Positions 1 through 8,588 of a stretch of 64,000 bases of DNA are shown here, piece after piece (positions within the stretch are counted from its first letter, which is position 1; each line of letters begins with the position of its first letter). The stretch spans positions 1-64,000 of the forward strand of contig JACPZX010000060.1 of NCBI GenBank assembly GCA_016195325.1, in the 5' to 3' direction. The translations under genes were made by a program, and so were the position numbers. The DNA comes from Acidobacteriota bacterium. GTDB taxonomy: Bacteria; Acidobacteriota; Polarisedimenticolia; JACPZX01. A model generated the notes under the pieces. The model was not told the DNA's origin. It did no database searches and saw nothing but the letters and a program-made list of their open reading frames with translations.

Positions 1-2638
1 GCGCCGTCCACCCCGTCTGATGCGATGCCCCCACGCCGCGGCCGCTCTCCCCGTGGAAGTACTCATAGAAGAGCACCAGATCCTTGAACGCGGGATCCGA
101 GGAGTAACGGGCATCTCCCCCGTGCACCGGCCGAGCCCCTGACGCATCCGGCAGGAAGATCCCCGACAACCGCGAAGCAATCTCGGATGACGCTTCCTTG
201 AGCGTGACCCACCGCCCCGAGCCGGTCGGCAGCTCGACCTTGAGGTCGTCGCCGTAGAAGTGGTGGTAGCGCTCCAGCGCCTCGACGATGAGGAAGTTGA
301 GCGGGAACCAGATCGGGCCGCGCCAGTTCGAGTTCCCACCGAAGAGGCCCGTGTTCGACTCCCCCGGGACGTAATCGACCCGGTAGTCCTGCCCCATGCT
401 GTGGAAGACGTACGGCTCCCTCTCGTGGAACTTCGAGACCGAGCGGATCCCGTGAGGCGAGAGAAACTCCGTCTCGTCGAACAGGTATCGAAGGACCTTC
501 TCGAGCCTCTCGCGCGTCGGAATCGCCAGAAGCCGATGCCCGTGCCCCGACCCATTGGGCGCCATGACGCTGATCGTTCCGGCGAGGTCGGTGCGGTTCT
601 CGAGGAACCACTCCATCCGCTTCTTGAACCCGGGGAGGCGATCGATGACGTCGTCCTCGAGGATCTCGACCGCAAACAACGGAATCACCCCGACCAGCGA
701 CCGCACCCGCAGGGGGATCGACTGCCCGTCCACGTGCAGCCGGTCGTAGTAGAAACCATCCGATTCATCCCACAGGCCGGTGCCCCCCAGCCGGTTCATC
801 GCGTCGGCGATGGCGACGAAGTGCTCGAGGAACTTCGAGGCCATGTCCTCGTACGCGGGGTCGTCCACCGCCAGCTCGAGGGCCATCGAGAGCATCGTCG
901 AGCAGTAGAAGGCCATCCACGCCGTGCCGTCGGCCTGCTCGAGGTGCCCGCCTGTCGGGAGGGGCTGCGACCTGTCGAAGACGCCGATGTTGTCGAGGCC
1001 GAGGAAGCCCCCCGCGAAGATGTTCCGGCCGTCGACGTCCTTCCGGTTGACCCACCAGGTGAAGTTCAAAAGGAGCTTCTGGAAGACGCGGGCCAGGAAG
1101 TGTCGGTCGCGCTCGCCGCGCGCCCCGGTCATCTTGTAGACGCGCCAGGCCGCCCACGCGTGGACCGGCGGGTTCACGTCGCCGAAGGCGAACTCGTAGG
1201 CGGGGAGCTGGCCGTTCGGGTGCATGTACCACTCGCGGAGGAACAGGACGAGCTGGTCTTTCGCGAAGGTCGGGTCGAGCTTCGCGAAGGGGATCATGTG
1301 GAACGCGAGGTCCCACGCGGCGAACCAGGGGTACTCCCACTTGTCGGGCATCGAGATGATGTCCCGGCTGTACATGTGCCCCCAGTCGTGATTGCGCCCT
1401 CCGTTCCGGGCGCCGTCGGGAGCGGGCTGCTTCGAGTCCCCCTCGAGCCAGTCGTTGACGACGTAGTGGTAGAACTGCTTGCTCCAGAGAAGCCCCGCGT
1501 TCCCCTGGCGCCAGACGAGGCGCTCGTCGGGAGTCATCGCCTTCGGCGCGTGCGCGTCGTAGAAGGCGTCGGCCTCTTTCTTTCGCGCCAGAAACGTCTC
1601 CGCGAACTCGGCGCCGAGGGGTCTGTCGACCGCCTCGGCGTGAGACGTCAGCCGGAGGTGGACGACGTGCTCGCCGCCGGCGGGAATCGTGAGGATGTAG
1701 TGGGCGGCGGCCTTCGTACCCTTCCCCTCGGGGTTCACGGCGTCGCGCCGGCCCGAGACGACGTGATCGTGGAGGGCGTCCTTAACGTGCGGAGAGGCGT
1801 TGGAGCTTCCGAAGAGCTTCTGAGTGTTCGTCTCGTTCTCGGTGAAGAGAAGCTCAGGGGCCTTTCCGTCGGGGCCGTGCCCCACGGCCAGGGTGTACCG
1901 GCCGAGCGTCTCGTGATCTGCGCGTATCGCGGAGGCGCCGGCGCGGGTGAGGGCGGGCTTCACCGTGGTGGCTTCGTGCTTGGCCCCCCAGACCCAGGTA
2001 TTCCGGAACCAGAGCGTCGGGAGAAGATGAAGCGTCGCCGCCTCGGGACCCCGGTTCGCGACGGTGATGCGGATCAGGAGGTCGTCGGGAGATCCTTTCG
2101 CGTACTCCGCGGTGACGTCGAAGTACCGCCCCCCGTCGAAGGCGCCCGTGTCGGCCAGCTCCAGCTCGGGGGCCCCCTGTCCGCGCCGGCGGTTCTCCTC
2201 GACGAGGCGGGCGTACGGAAACTCCATTTGAGGGTACTTGTAGAGTGCCTTCATGTAGCTGTGCGTCGGCGTCGAGTCGAGGTAGTAGTAGAGCTCCTTC
2301 ACGTCCTCGCCGTGGTTCCCCTCGGGGCCTGCGAGGCCGAAGAGACGCTCTTTGAGGATCGGGTCTTTCCCGTTCCACAGCGCGAGGGCGAAGGCGAGCC
2401 GGCACTCGCGATCGGCGATGCCCAGAAGGCCGTCCTCACCCCACCGGTAGGCGCGGCTCCGCGCGTGATCGTGCGAGAAATAATCCCAGCAGTTCCCGTA
2501 AGGGGAGTAGTCCTCGCGGACGGTGGCCCACTGCCGCTCCGACACGTAGGGGCCCCAGCGCTTCCAGTTCCTCTCCCGCCGCGCGTCCTCTTCGAGACGG
2601 CGCGACTCGGCCGTGTGGTCCGCTCCGGGCTTCGACAT
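1..2638 (-). CDS. GH63-type glucosidase, 3' end cut by window edge
   Basis: Predicted glycoside hydrolase of the bacterial GH63-like alpha-glucosidase group ((alpha/alpha)6 barrel), likely acting on an alpha-glucoside. About 879 codons are visible from an ATG at 2638 with no stop before base 1. Near the N-terminus are RWGPYVSERQW and WDYFSHDHARSRAYRWGED, the opening typical of these enzymes. Mid-protein are WEYPWFAAWDLAFH and GGNSNWRGPIW. The last visible residues are FYEYFHGESGRGVGASHQTG, which in relatives lie very close to the C-terminus, so only a short tail is missing. No signal peptide is apparent, so it is probably cytoplasmic. It is the last gene of a six-gene operon, 15 bp after the VOC gene. 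Family assignment is firm; the natural substrate is not. Confidence 0.85.
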   Translation of the reverse strand, partial: MSKPGADHTAESRRLEEDARRERNWKRWGPYVSERQWATVREDYSPYGNCWDYFSHDHARSRAYRWGEDGLLGIADRECRLAFALALWNGKDPILKERLFGLAGPEGNHGEDVKELYYYLDSTPTHSYMKALYKYPQMEFPYARLVEENRRRGQGAPELELADTGAFDGGRYFDVTAEYAKGSPDDLLIRITVANRGPEAATLHLLPTLWFRNTWVWGAKHEATTVKPALTRAGASAIRADHETLGRYTLAVGHGPDGKAPELLFTENETNTQKLFGSSNASPHVKDALHDHVVSGRRDAVNPEGKGTKAAAHYILTIPAGGEHVVHLRLTSHAEAVDRPLGAEFAETFLARKKEADAFYDAHAPKAMTPDERLVWRQGNAGLLWSKQFYHYVVNDWLEGDSKQPAPDGARNGGRNHDWGHMYSRDIISMPDKWEYPWFAAWDLAFHMIPFAKLDPTFAKDQLVLFLREWYMHPNGQLPAYEFAFGDVNPPVHAWAAWRVYKMTGARGERDRHFLARVFQKLLLNFTWWVNRKDVDGRNIFAGGFLGLDNIGVFDRSQPLPTGGHLEQADGTAWMAFYCSTMLSMALELAVDDPAYEDMASKFLEHFVAIADAMNRLGGTGLWDESDGFYYDRLHVDGQSIPLRVRSLVGVIPLFAVEILEDDVIDRLPGFKKRMEWFLENRTDLAGTISVMAPNGSGHGHRLLAIPTRERLEKVLRYLFDETEFLSPHGIRSVSKFHEREPYVFHSMGQDYRVDYVPGESNTGLFGGNSNWRGPIWFPLNFLIVEALERYHHFYGDDLKVELPTGSGRWVTLKEASSEIASRLSGIFLPDASGARPVHGGDARYSSDPAFKDLVLFYEYFHGESGRGVGASHQTGWTA

Positions 2639-2653
2639 GGGTGTTGGTCTCCG

Positions 2654-3646
2654 TCAGTTCGTTGAGGTCAGAAGAAGGGCATGGCCGTCGGCGTCGCGCA
2701 CCTGCGCGGCCCGCGCGGAGCCGTCACTCACGGCTCCCGCCGAGATCCAACGCCCGCCTGCGGGGCGGACCGCCTTCGCGGCGGCATCGGCATCCCGCGT
2801 CGCGAGGCGCGTTTGCCACTGCCAGAGATCGCTCGCCTTCGAGTCGAGGGGATAGGGGCGTCCGTCCGACGGCGCGAGGTACTCGAGGAACTCGATTCCG
2901 GGGCCCGAGCCCGCCCTCAGAGACGTGATCCGGAGCCGCGCCCCGAAGACGTTGTTGAGGTGCTCCTGCTCCACGCCGTAGTTCTCGCTCTCGCCGGCCA
3001 CGTGAAGGCCGAGGGTGTCGCGGTAGAGCCTCAGGCTGGCGTCGGTGTCTCTCACGACGATGGCGGTGTGGTCGATGCCGAGGAAGAGGCCACCCCCCGG
3101 GCGCTGCCACTTCGGGTCCCCCTTTCCCGGCGGGAACGAGATCACCTCGAGGACGTGCCCGTCCGGGTCCTTGAAGTAGAAGGCGCGGATCCCCGCGGCG
3201 CCGCGGTTCCACTCGGGGAGTTTCTGCGGCCCGGTCGAGGCGTGCTCGACGCCGTGGCTCCTCAGGTGCTCGTAGGCCCGATCCATGTCGGAGACGACGA
3301 TCGCGACGTGCTGGAACCAGCCGTCCTCGCTCCGGGAGTCGGCCGGGATCGGCCGTCCCTTCGGCGCGAGGTACTCCGTCAGGTCGAGCGCCTCGTCGCC
3401 GAGGCGCAGCCGCACGACGCGCGCGCGGGCGCCGAAGACTCCGTCGAGGTGCTCGAAGGCGTCCCCGGAGAGCTCGACGTCCGAGACCTTCGTGAAGGGG
3501 AGGACCTCGGTGAAGAAGCGCAAGGAGCGATCCATCGACGAGACGGTCATGCCGACCCCTTCGACGGAGGTGACGAGAGGGGCCTCGGCTGCAAGAGCGC
3601 AGGTCGCGCCAAGGGTGAGAAGCGCGAGGAGAATGAGGCGTCTCAC
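2654..3646 (-). CDS. Exported protein with two VOC/glyoxalase-like domains
   Basis: 330 aa with an N-terminal signal peptide (MRRLILLALLTLGATCALAA), so probably periplasmic. Two vicinal-oxygen-chelate modules follow: one around residues 25-165 (GVGMTVSSMDRSLRFF, then FYFKDPDGHVLEVISFP) and one around residues 180-325 (IDHTAIVVRDTDASLRLYRD). VOC proteins usually bind a divalent metal and act on vicinal-oxygen substrates; nothing here fixes the reaction. The GTG start at 3646 overlaps the GMC gene's stop as GTGA, implying translational coupling. An exported double-VOC protein in a sugar-oxidation operon is uncommon. It may be a binding protein rather than an enzyme (inference). Confidence 0.8.
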   Translation of the reverse strand: MRRLILLALLTLGATCALAAEAPLVTSVEGVGMTVSSMDRSLRFFTEVLPFTKVSDVELSGDAFEHLDGVFGARARVVRLRLGDEALDLTEYLAPKGRPIPADSRSEDGWFQHVAIVVSDMDRAYEHLRSHGVEHASTGPQKLPEWNRGAAGIRAFYFKDPDGHVLEVISFPPGKGDPKWQRPGGGLFLGIDHTAIVVRDTDASLRLYRDTLGLHVAGESENYGVEQEHLNNVFGARLRITSLRAGSGPGIEFLEYLAPSDGRPYPLDSKASDLWQWQTRLATRDADAAAKAVRPAGGRWISAGAVSDGSARAAQVRDADGHALLLTSTN

Positions 3647-5190
3647 CGCAGCCTCTCGAGGAGGTGATCGCCGACGCGGAGCGCGTTCGCCATGATCGTG
3701 AGGGCCGGGTTCACCGCGGCGCTCGACGGGAAGAAGCTCCCGTCCACGACGTAGAGGTTCTCCACCTCGTGCGCGCGGCAGCTCGGATCGAGGGCCGAGG
3801 TCTTCGGGTCGCGGCCGAACCTCACCGTGCCGTTCTGATGGGCCACAGCGGCGAGAGGAAGCCTCTGCCCGACGAAGAAGTTGCACGGGAGGAGATGGTC
3901 GTGGCAGTCGATCTCCTTGAGGAGGCTCTTGAGCTTCGCCTGGAGGCGCTTGTGCCCCTCCTCGTTGTTCGGCCCGTACGACAGGACAATCCGCCCCTCG
4001 CGGTCGAGCGTGACCCGGTTGTCCGGGTCGGGGAGGTCCTCCGACGTCATCCAGAAGTCGAGGGAGTGCTTCGCCATGAGATCGAGCGTCATGCCCGGGA
4101 CGATCGACGGAGCGCCGGCCGAAAGGGTGTCGGCGTCGAGCTTGCCGACGAAGGAGATGTGCCCCATCGGGAAATCCCAGTCCTTCGAGGCGAAGTACCA
4201 GTCGTTGAGCGCGAGCGTCTTCTGGAATATCGACGGGTTCGGCGTCTTCGAGATGGCGAGGAGGATCGAGTTGATGTGCCCCATGTAGTGCCGTCCGACG
4301 ACGTCGCTTCCGTTCGCGAGGCCGTTCGGGTGTTTCGCGTCGGCCGACCTCAGGAGGAGCGCCGCCGAGTTGATGGCCCCTCCCGACACGACGACGATCC
4401 CGGCCGAGTACGTCTCCTTCTCGCCGTTCCTCTCGACGTGCACTTTCGTCACCTCGCGCCCCGACGGCCCGGTCTCCAGGCGCGAGACGAAGGCGTCGGT
4501 GAGGAGCGTGACGTTCGGGTGCGTGAGGGCCGGATCGACGCAGACGACCTGGGCGTCGGACTTGGCGTTCACGAGGCACGGGTGGCCGTCGCAGGTGCTG
4601 CAGCGGATGCAGGGGCTCTTCGAGCGGTTCTTCTCGTCGAGCATGATGCCGAGGGGGACGTGGAAGGGCTTGTGGCCGAGCCGCGCGAGGTCGTCGTGGA
4701 GCCGTTGGATGCGCGGCTCGTGGCTCACCGCGGGGAACGGGTACGGCCCGCTGGCGTGAGGCTCCGTGGGATCGACGCCGCGCTCGCCGTGCACGTGGTA
4801 GAGGCTCTCCGCCTGCATGTAGTACGGCTCGAGATCGTCGTATGTGATCGGCCAGGCGGGGGAGAGCCCGCCGTGGTGGCGCAGCTCGCCGAAATCCTCT
4901 CGCCTCAACCTGAACAGGGCGGAGCCGTAGAACTTGGTGTTTCCGCCGACGAAGTAATTGGTGTGCGGGTGCAGGGGCTTGCCGTCCCTGTCGCGCCACT
5001 GCTCCTTCGTGTTGTACCGGGCCTCGACGTTGACGGCGCGCGTGCTCCAGTTCTCCTTCTCGCGCGGGACGTAGGGGCCGCGCTCGAGGAGGAGGATCTT
5101 CTTCCCCGACGGGGCCAGCCTGTAGGCCAGCGTGCCGCCGCCGGCTCCGGTCCCGATGATGATGACGTCGTAACGGCCGTTGTCACCCAT
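3643..5190 (-). CDS. GMC-family FAD-dependent oxidoreductase
   Basis: Predicted FAD alcohol or sugar dehydrogenase of the glucose-methanol-choline family, about 515 aa. The Rossmann dinucleotide motif YDVIIIGTGAGGGTLAYRL is at the N-terminus. The C-terminal GMC signature NLYVVDGSFFPSSAAVNPAL carries the FAD/active-site region and ends LTIMANALRVGDHLLERLR. A cysteine-rich stretch, CIRCSTCDGHPC, lies near residue 205, as in relatives that may hold a metal or disulfides. I chose the ATG at 5190 because GGAGA lies six bases upstream. A GTG at 5208 would add six residues. No export signal is visible. It overlaps the aquaporin gene by 8 nt and the VOC gene by 4 nt. Sugar or polyol oxidation fits the neighbours, but the substrate is unknown. 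Confidence 0.88.
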   Translation of the reverse strand: MGDNGRYDVIIIGTGAGGGTLAYRLAPSGKKILLLERGPYVPREKENWSTRAVNVEARYNTKEQWRDRDGKPLHPHTNYFVGGNTKFYGSALFRLRREDFGELRHHGGLSPAWPITYDDLEPYYMQAESLYHVHGERGVDPTEPHASGPYPFPAVSHEPRIQRLHDDLARLGHKPFHVPLGIMLDEKNRSKSPCIRCSTCDGHPCLVNAKSDAQVVCVDPALTHPNVTLLTDAFVSRLETGPSGREVTKVHVERNGEKETYSAGIVVVSGGAINSAALLLRSADAKHPNGLANGSDVVGRHYMGHINSILLAISKTPNPSIFQKTLALNDWYFASKDWDFPMGHISFVGKLDADTLSAGAPSIVPGMTLDLMAKHSLDFWMTSEDLPDPDNRVTLDREGRIVLSYGPNNEEGHKRLQAKLKSLLKEIDCHDHLLPCNFFVGQRLPLAAVAHQNGTVRFGRDPKTSALDPSCRAHEVENLYVVDGSFFPSSAAVNPALTIMANALRVGDHLLERLR

Positions 5191-5986
5191 CTCTGTCTCC
5201 ACTGGCACGGCGCACCGCCGGCATGTAGTTGCAGCGGAAGATGCACCGCTGGTCGTTGTCGTGATGGTGCTTCGCGCACAGAACGGCCGCGGAGCTCCGG
5301 ATGGTCTTGTAGAGCTCGGCCGCCGCGAGCATTCCGGCGAGCGGCGCGGTCACGTAGATCCAGAAGGAGGTCCAGATCGATCCCTCCCACGCGGACGCGA
5401 ACGAGCGCGCGGGATTCATGCTCATGCCCGAGATCGGGGCTTCGAACGTGATGTAGGTCGCGACGAGCGTCCCCGCGAAGAGCCCCGTGAACCTGGCGAT
5501 GCGCGGCTGGTTGCTCACGGTGAGGACCGTGAGCATGAGCAGGAACGAGATGCCGACCTCCGCCGCGAACGCGACGCGCGGGCCGCCGGGCCCCGGCAGC
5601 GTGGCGACGAAGTTCACATCGGCGCTGCGGAGCGCCCCTCCCAGCAGGCGGGAGGCGACGAAGATCCCGGCGGCGCCGCCCGCGAACTGGGACAGGACGT
5701 AGAGCGCGGCGTCGCGGCCGTCGATCTTGCCGAGGCGCCAGAAGGTGAGCGTCGTCGCCGGGTTGATGTGCGCTCCTGAGCGCTGCCCCCACGGCGAGTA
5801 GATGATCGCGACCGCCGTCAGCCCCATGCACACGCCCATGAGGGCGCGCCTCAGCATCGGATCGCCGATCGCCTGGCGCACCGGGGAGCCGGAGTACTCG
5901 AGGAGCGAGCCGAACACGCAGGCCGAGATCATGAAGACCCCCAGCCCGGCCGCCTCCATCAGGTACTCGGGCCAGTGCTTGCGCAT
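5183..5986 (-). CDS. Aquaporin / glycerol facilitator (MIP family)
   Basis: 267-aa integral membrane channel with both half-helix NPA motifs: GAHINPATTLTF near residue 73 and GMSMNPARSFASA near residue 188. About six hydrophobic helices are visible, as expected for MIP channels of water or small polyols. The C-terminal tail is odd: after the last helix it runs CAKHHHDNDQRCIFRCNY, a Cys/His-rich segment not usual in aquaporins that could bind a metal. The gene lies directly downstream of the dehydrogenase gene (1-bp gap) and overlaps the GMC gene, so it is probably co-expressed with sugar or polyol oxidation enzymes. The permeant solute cannot be told from sequence alone. Confidence 0.9.
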   Translation of the reverse strand: MRKHWPEYLMEAAGLGVFMISACVFGSLLEYSGSPVRQAIGDPMLRRALMGVCMGLTAVAIIYSPWGQRSGAHINPATTLTFWRLGKIDGRDAALYVLSQFAGGAAGIFVASRLLGGALRSADVNFVATLPGPGGPRVAFAAEVGISFLLMLTVLTVSNQPRIARFTGLFAGTLVATYITFEAPISGMSMNPARSFASAWEGSIWTSFWIYVTAPLAGMLAAAELYKTIRSSAAVLCAKHHHDNDQRCIFRCNYMPAVRRASGDRDG

Positions 5987-5987
5987 G

Positions 5988-7103
5988 TCAGGAGGCGAAC
6001 GCCAGGACGTTCTTGATCCCGGTGGGGCGCGCGAGGAGGAGGTCCCGGTGCGCCTCGATCGGGAACCGTCCCGTGACGAGGCTCTTCACCGCGCCGGGCC
6101 ACCGCTCGACGAACGCGCCGAGGTCCTTGATGGCGGCGGCGAAGGTCTCCTTTCCCGCGTTGACGGTCCCGAAGACGACCTGATTCTTGAGGACGAGGTT
6201 CCGCATCAGGAGATCCGTGTCGACCTCGACGGGGGCCTTGCGGCCCGGGACTCCGGTGAAGACGAAGACGCCGTTCGTGCCGAGGACGCCCAGGAGATCG
6301 AACGCCGTCTTCGAGGCGCCGACCGCCTCGTAGACGAGATCGATGTTCCCGACGATCTCTCTCAGCTTTTCGAACGAGGTCGTCTCGGCCGGGACGTACT
6401 TCGCGCCGAACGACTCGACGATCCGCGGCTTGTCCGCGTTCCCCCCCGAGCGGGAGTAGACGTACGTGTCGAAGCCCGCGTTCGCGAAGGCCATCGCGCC
6501 GAGGAGCCCCACCGGGCCGGCGCCGAGGATGACGGCGCTCTTCTTCCAGCGCATCGAGCCTCGGAGCGAGACACCCTGCGCCCAGGGCATCCGCATCTGG
6601 ACCTGCTCGAGCTGCATCAGCGCCTTCTCGGCGATCGTGAGGGGCTCGACGAGGACGGCGACGTCGCGGAGGGAGGCCGGGACGGGGTTCATGTAGTCCT
6701 GGTCGTCCACGACGACCTCGGTCATGAAGCCGTGGGCTTCCTTGATCCCCCGCTCCGTGAAGTCGCCGGTGTAGCAGAAGTCCTGGCGACCGCTGCGGCA
6801 GGCGACGCACGTGTCGTGCGGGCACGGGCGGCGGACCATCGGGACGACGAGGTCGCCGACCTTCAGCTTCGTGGCGCCCGGGCCCAGCTCGATGACGCGG
6901 CCGAGGGACTCGTGTCCGATGACGAGGTTCTGATCGCCGCGCGGCGGCGTGCCGTACTCGAAGGCGCAGATCTCGCGATCCGTGCCGCAGATGCCCACGT
7001 CGAGCATCCGGATCTTCACGTCCGTCGCGGTTCTCAATTTCGGCTCCGCGGTCTCGAGGAGCGTGAGCTTCTTCGTTCCGGGCGTGACGGCGATCGCTTT
7101 CAT
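5988..7103 (-). CDS. Zinc-type MDR dehydrogenase, glucose 1-dehydrogenase-like
   Basis: 371-aa medium-chain dehydrogenase/reductase resembling archaeal-type glucose 1-dehydrogenases (NAD(P)+-dependent oxidation of aldoses to lactones). The catalytic-zinc region is GICGTDREICAFEYG followed by IGHESLGRVIELGPG. Structural-zinc-type cysteines occur in PCPHDTCVACRSGRQDFC. The coenzyme-binding Rossmann turn is AVILGAGPVGLLGAMAFANA near residue 190. The ATG at 7103 overlaps the DoxX stop as ATGA. The downstream order of aquaporin, GMC and glucosidase suggests a pathway that frees glucose and oxidises it. Glucose as substrate is inferred from family resemblance; other aldoses or alcohols remain possible. 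Confidence 0.85.
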   Translation of the reverse strand: MKAIAVTPGTKKLTLLETAEPKLRTATDVKIRMLDVGICGTDREICAFEYGTPPRGDQNLVIGHESLGRVIELGPGATKLKVGDLVVPMVRRPCPHDTCVACRSGRQDFCYTGDFTERGIKEAHGFMTEVVVDDQDYMNPVPASLRDVAVLVEPLTIAEKALMQLEQVQMRMPWAQGVSLRGSMRWKKSAVILGAGPVGLLGAMAFANAGFDTYVYSRSGGNADKPRIVESFGAKYVPAETTSFEKLREIVGNIDLVYEAVGASKTAFDLLGVLGTNGVFVFTGVPGRKAPVEVDTDLLMRNLVLKNQVVFGTVNAGKETFAAAIKDLGAFVERWPGAVKSLVTGRFPIEAHRDLLLARPTGIKNVLAFAS

Positions 7104-7555
7104 CGGACATCTCCATGGTCGAGGAATCGGTTGAGGATCGGAACGTCGCGGCGCCTGAGGAACGCGACCGCGGCCGCGGAGGCGAACGCGACGAGGGCGA
7201 GTGCGAAGAGGAGCCCGCCGTCCCCCTGGACCACGATGCCGAGGCGGGTGAGGTGCGCGACGATCGCGCCCGAGAGGACCCCCATCGTCATCAGGGCGCC
7301 GAGCCACGCGGTGCGGGGGGCGAGGAGGAGGAGTGCCGCGACGAGCTCGGCGACCCCCGACCCGATGCGCCCCCACGGCTCGAGGCCGAGCGTCGAGAAG
7401 ATGTAGACCGATTCGGGGGCTCCCGTGAACTTGAAGAAGAGTGTCTGTCCGAGGATCCCGGCGGCCAGGAGCTGGCAGAGCCAGCTCACCGCGAGCCCGC
7501 CGCCGCGGAGCCCTACTGCCATCGGCATCCCGTGTTCCGTTCGCGCCTGGATCAT
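7100..7555 (-). CDS. DoxX-like membrane protein
   Basis: 151-aa protein with about four hydrophobic helices, for example QLLAAGILGQTLFFKFTGA, GVAELVAALLLLAPRTAWLG and GLLFALALVAFASAAAVAFL, matching the small DoxX/DUF417-like membrane family. Relatives often accompany oxidoreductases and may interact with the quinone pool, but the role is not settled. The ATG at 7555 is preceded by AGGAGGGG at good spacing, so it is preferred over upstream starts. It is the first gene of the minus-strand operon and overlaps the dehydrogenase start by 4 nt. The operon promoter should lie within 7556-7742, a 187-bp divergent gap in which I see no convincing consensus promoter. Confidence 0.75.
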   Translation of the reverse strand: MIQARTEHGMPMAVGLRGGGLAVSWLCQLLAAGILGQTLFFKFTGAPESVYIFSTLGLEPWGRIGSGVAELVAALLLLAPRTAWLGALMTMGVLSGAIVAHLTRLGIVVQGDGGLLFALALVAFASAAAVAFLRRRDVPILNRFLDHGDVR

Positions 7556-7742
7556 CGTCCCCTCCTCTGAGCCGCTTCCGGGTGTGGCCCGGCGCGTCCT
7601 CTCGTCACCGCGCCGCTGTGATGCCGGGGGCGGGACTTCGTTTCGGGCTCGGGCGGGATGAATCTCCAGGAGCTCCCCACGAAACCAGGAGAGGGCGCGT
7701 GCATCGAAGCGACGGCGCCGGTCGGGCGCGGGGAGGTGGACG

Positions 7743-8588
7743 ATGCTGCAGAGACAGATGGTCACGCCGGGCCTCACGTACGCTCCGCCCGCCGCGCCGT
7801 TCACGACTCCCGAAGCCTACCCGGCCTTCCGGGAGGCCCTACCCACCACGGAGACGGCCCAGGGGCGCTACCGCGTGCGCTTCGCGAAGAGCTCCGACGA
7901 TCTCGACGCGGTCCTCAGGCTGCGGTTCGACGTCTTCAACCTGGAGCTCGGAGAGGGAATGGACGCCTCGTTCGAGACGGGGCGCGACGAGGATGCGTTC
8001 GATCCCCTCTGCCATCACCTGATGGTCGAGGAGGCGGCGACCGGGCGGCTGGTCGGAACGTACCGGATGATGACCAGCTCGATGGCCGCGCGCGGCCGCG
8101 GCTTCTACTCGGCCGGCGAGTTTTACCTCGGCCTCCTCCCCGACGCCGTCCTCGATCAGGCGATCGAGGTGGGGCGCGCCTGCATCCACGCCGACTTCCG
8201 CAATCGGCAGACTCTGTATCTCCTCTGGAAGGGGCTGGCGTCCTACATGACGTGGAACCGGAAGCGGTACCTGTTCGGCTGCTGCTCGCTGACGAGCCAG
8301 GATCCGGCGGTCGGCATCGGCGCCCTCGCGCGCCTCGCCGCGGACGGGGCGGTCGATCGCGATCTGCGCGTGGTGCCGCTCCCCGGCCTCGAGTGCCGGC
8401 TCACCCCCGCGGACGCGATGCCGGCCGGGGAGACCCGCCTCCCGATTCTGTTCAGGACGTACCTCCGCCATGGGGCGAAGGTGCTGGGGCCGCCCGCGAT
8501 CGATCGCGACTTCAAGACCATCGACTTCTTCACCTGCCTCGACGTCGCGTCGATGGCACCCGAGCACCGGAGGCTCTTCTTCTCGTGA
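7743..8588 (+). CDS. GNAT-type N-acyltransferase, OlsB-like
   Basis: 281-aa protein resembling the hemolysin-type acetyltransferase family that includes OlsB, which transfers 3-hydroxyacyl groups from ACP to the alpha-amine of ornithine in aminolipid synthesis. The core runs from about residue 40: RYRVRFAKSSDDLDAVLRLR, FDVFNLELGEG, GRLVGTYRMM, and EVGRACIHADFRNRQTLYLL, the acyl-carrier-binding strand-turn of the family. The start is supported by GGGGAGG seven bases before the ATG. Its stop overlaps the following PlsC gene as GTGA, matching the OlsB-OlsA pairing in known aminolipid loci. The amino-acid acceptor cannot be read from sequence, so ornithine is only the default guess. Confidence 0.8.
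   Translation: MLQRQMVTPGLTYAPPAAPFTTPEAYPAFREALPTTETAQGRYRVRFAKSSDDLDAVLRLRFDVFNLELGEGMDASFETGRDEDAFDPLCHHLMVEEAATGRLVGTYRMMTSSMAARGRGFYSAGEFYLGLLPDAVLDQAIEVGRACIHADFRNRQTLYLLWKGLASYMTWNRKRYLFGCCSLTSQDPAVGIGALARLAADGAVDRDLRVVPLPGLECRLTPADAMPAGETRLPILFRTYLRHGAKVLGPPAIDRDFKTIDFFTCLDVASMAPEHRRLFFS

Noticed and set aside
260-2665. A plus-strand frame of 801 codons at the left edge
   Set aside because: Antisense to the GH63-type gene, whose minus frame carries all the family motifs.
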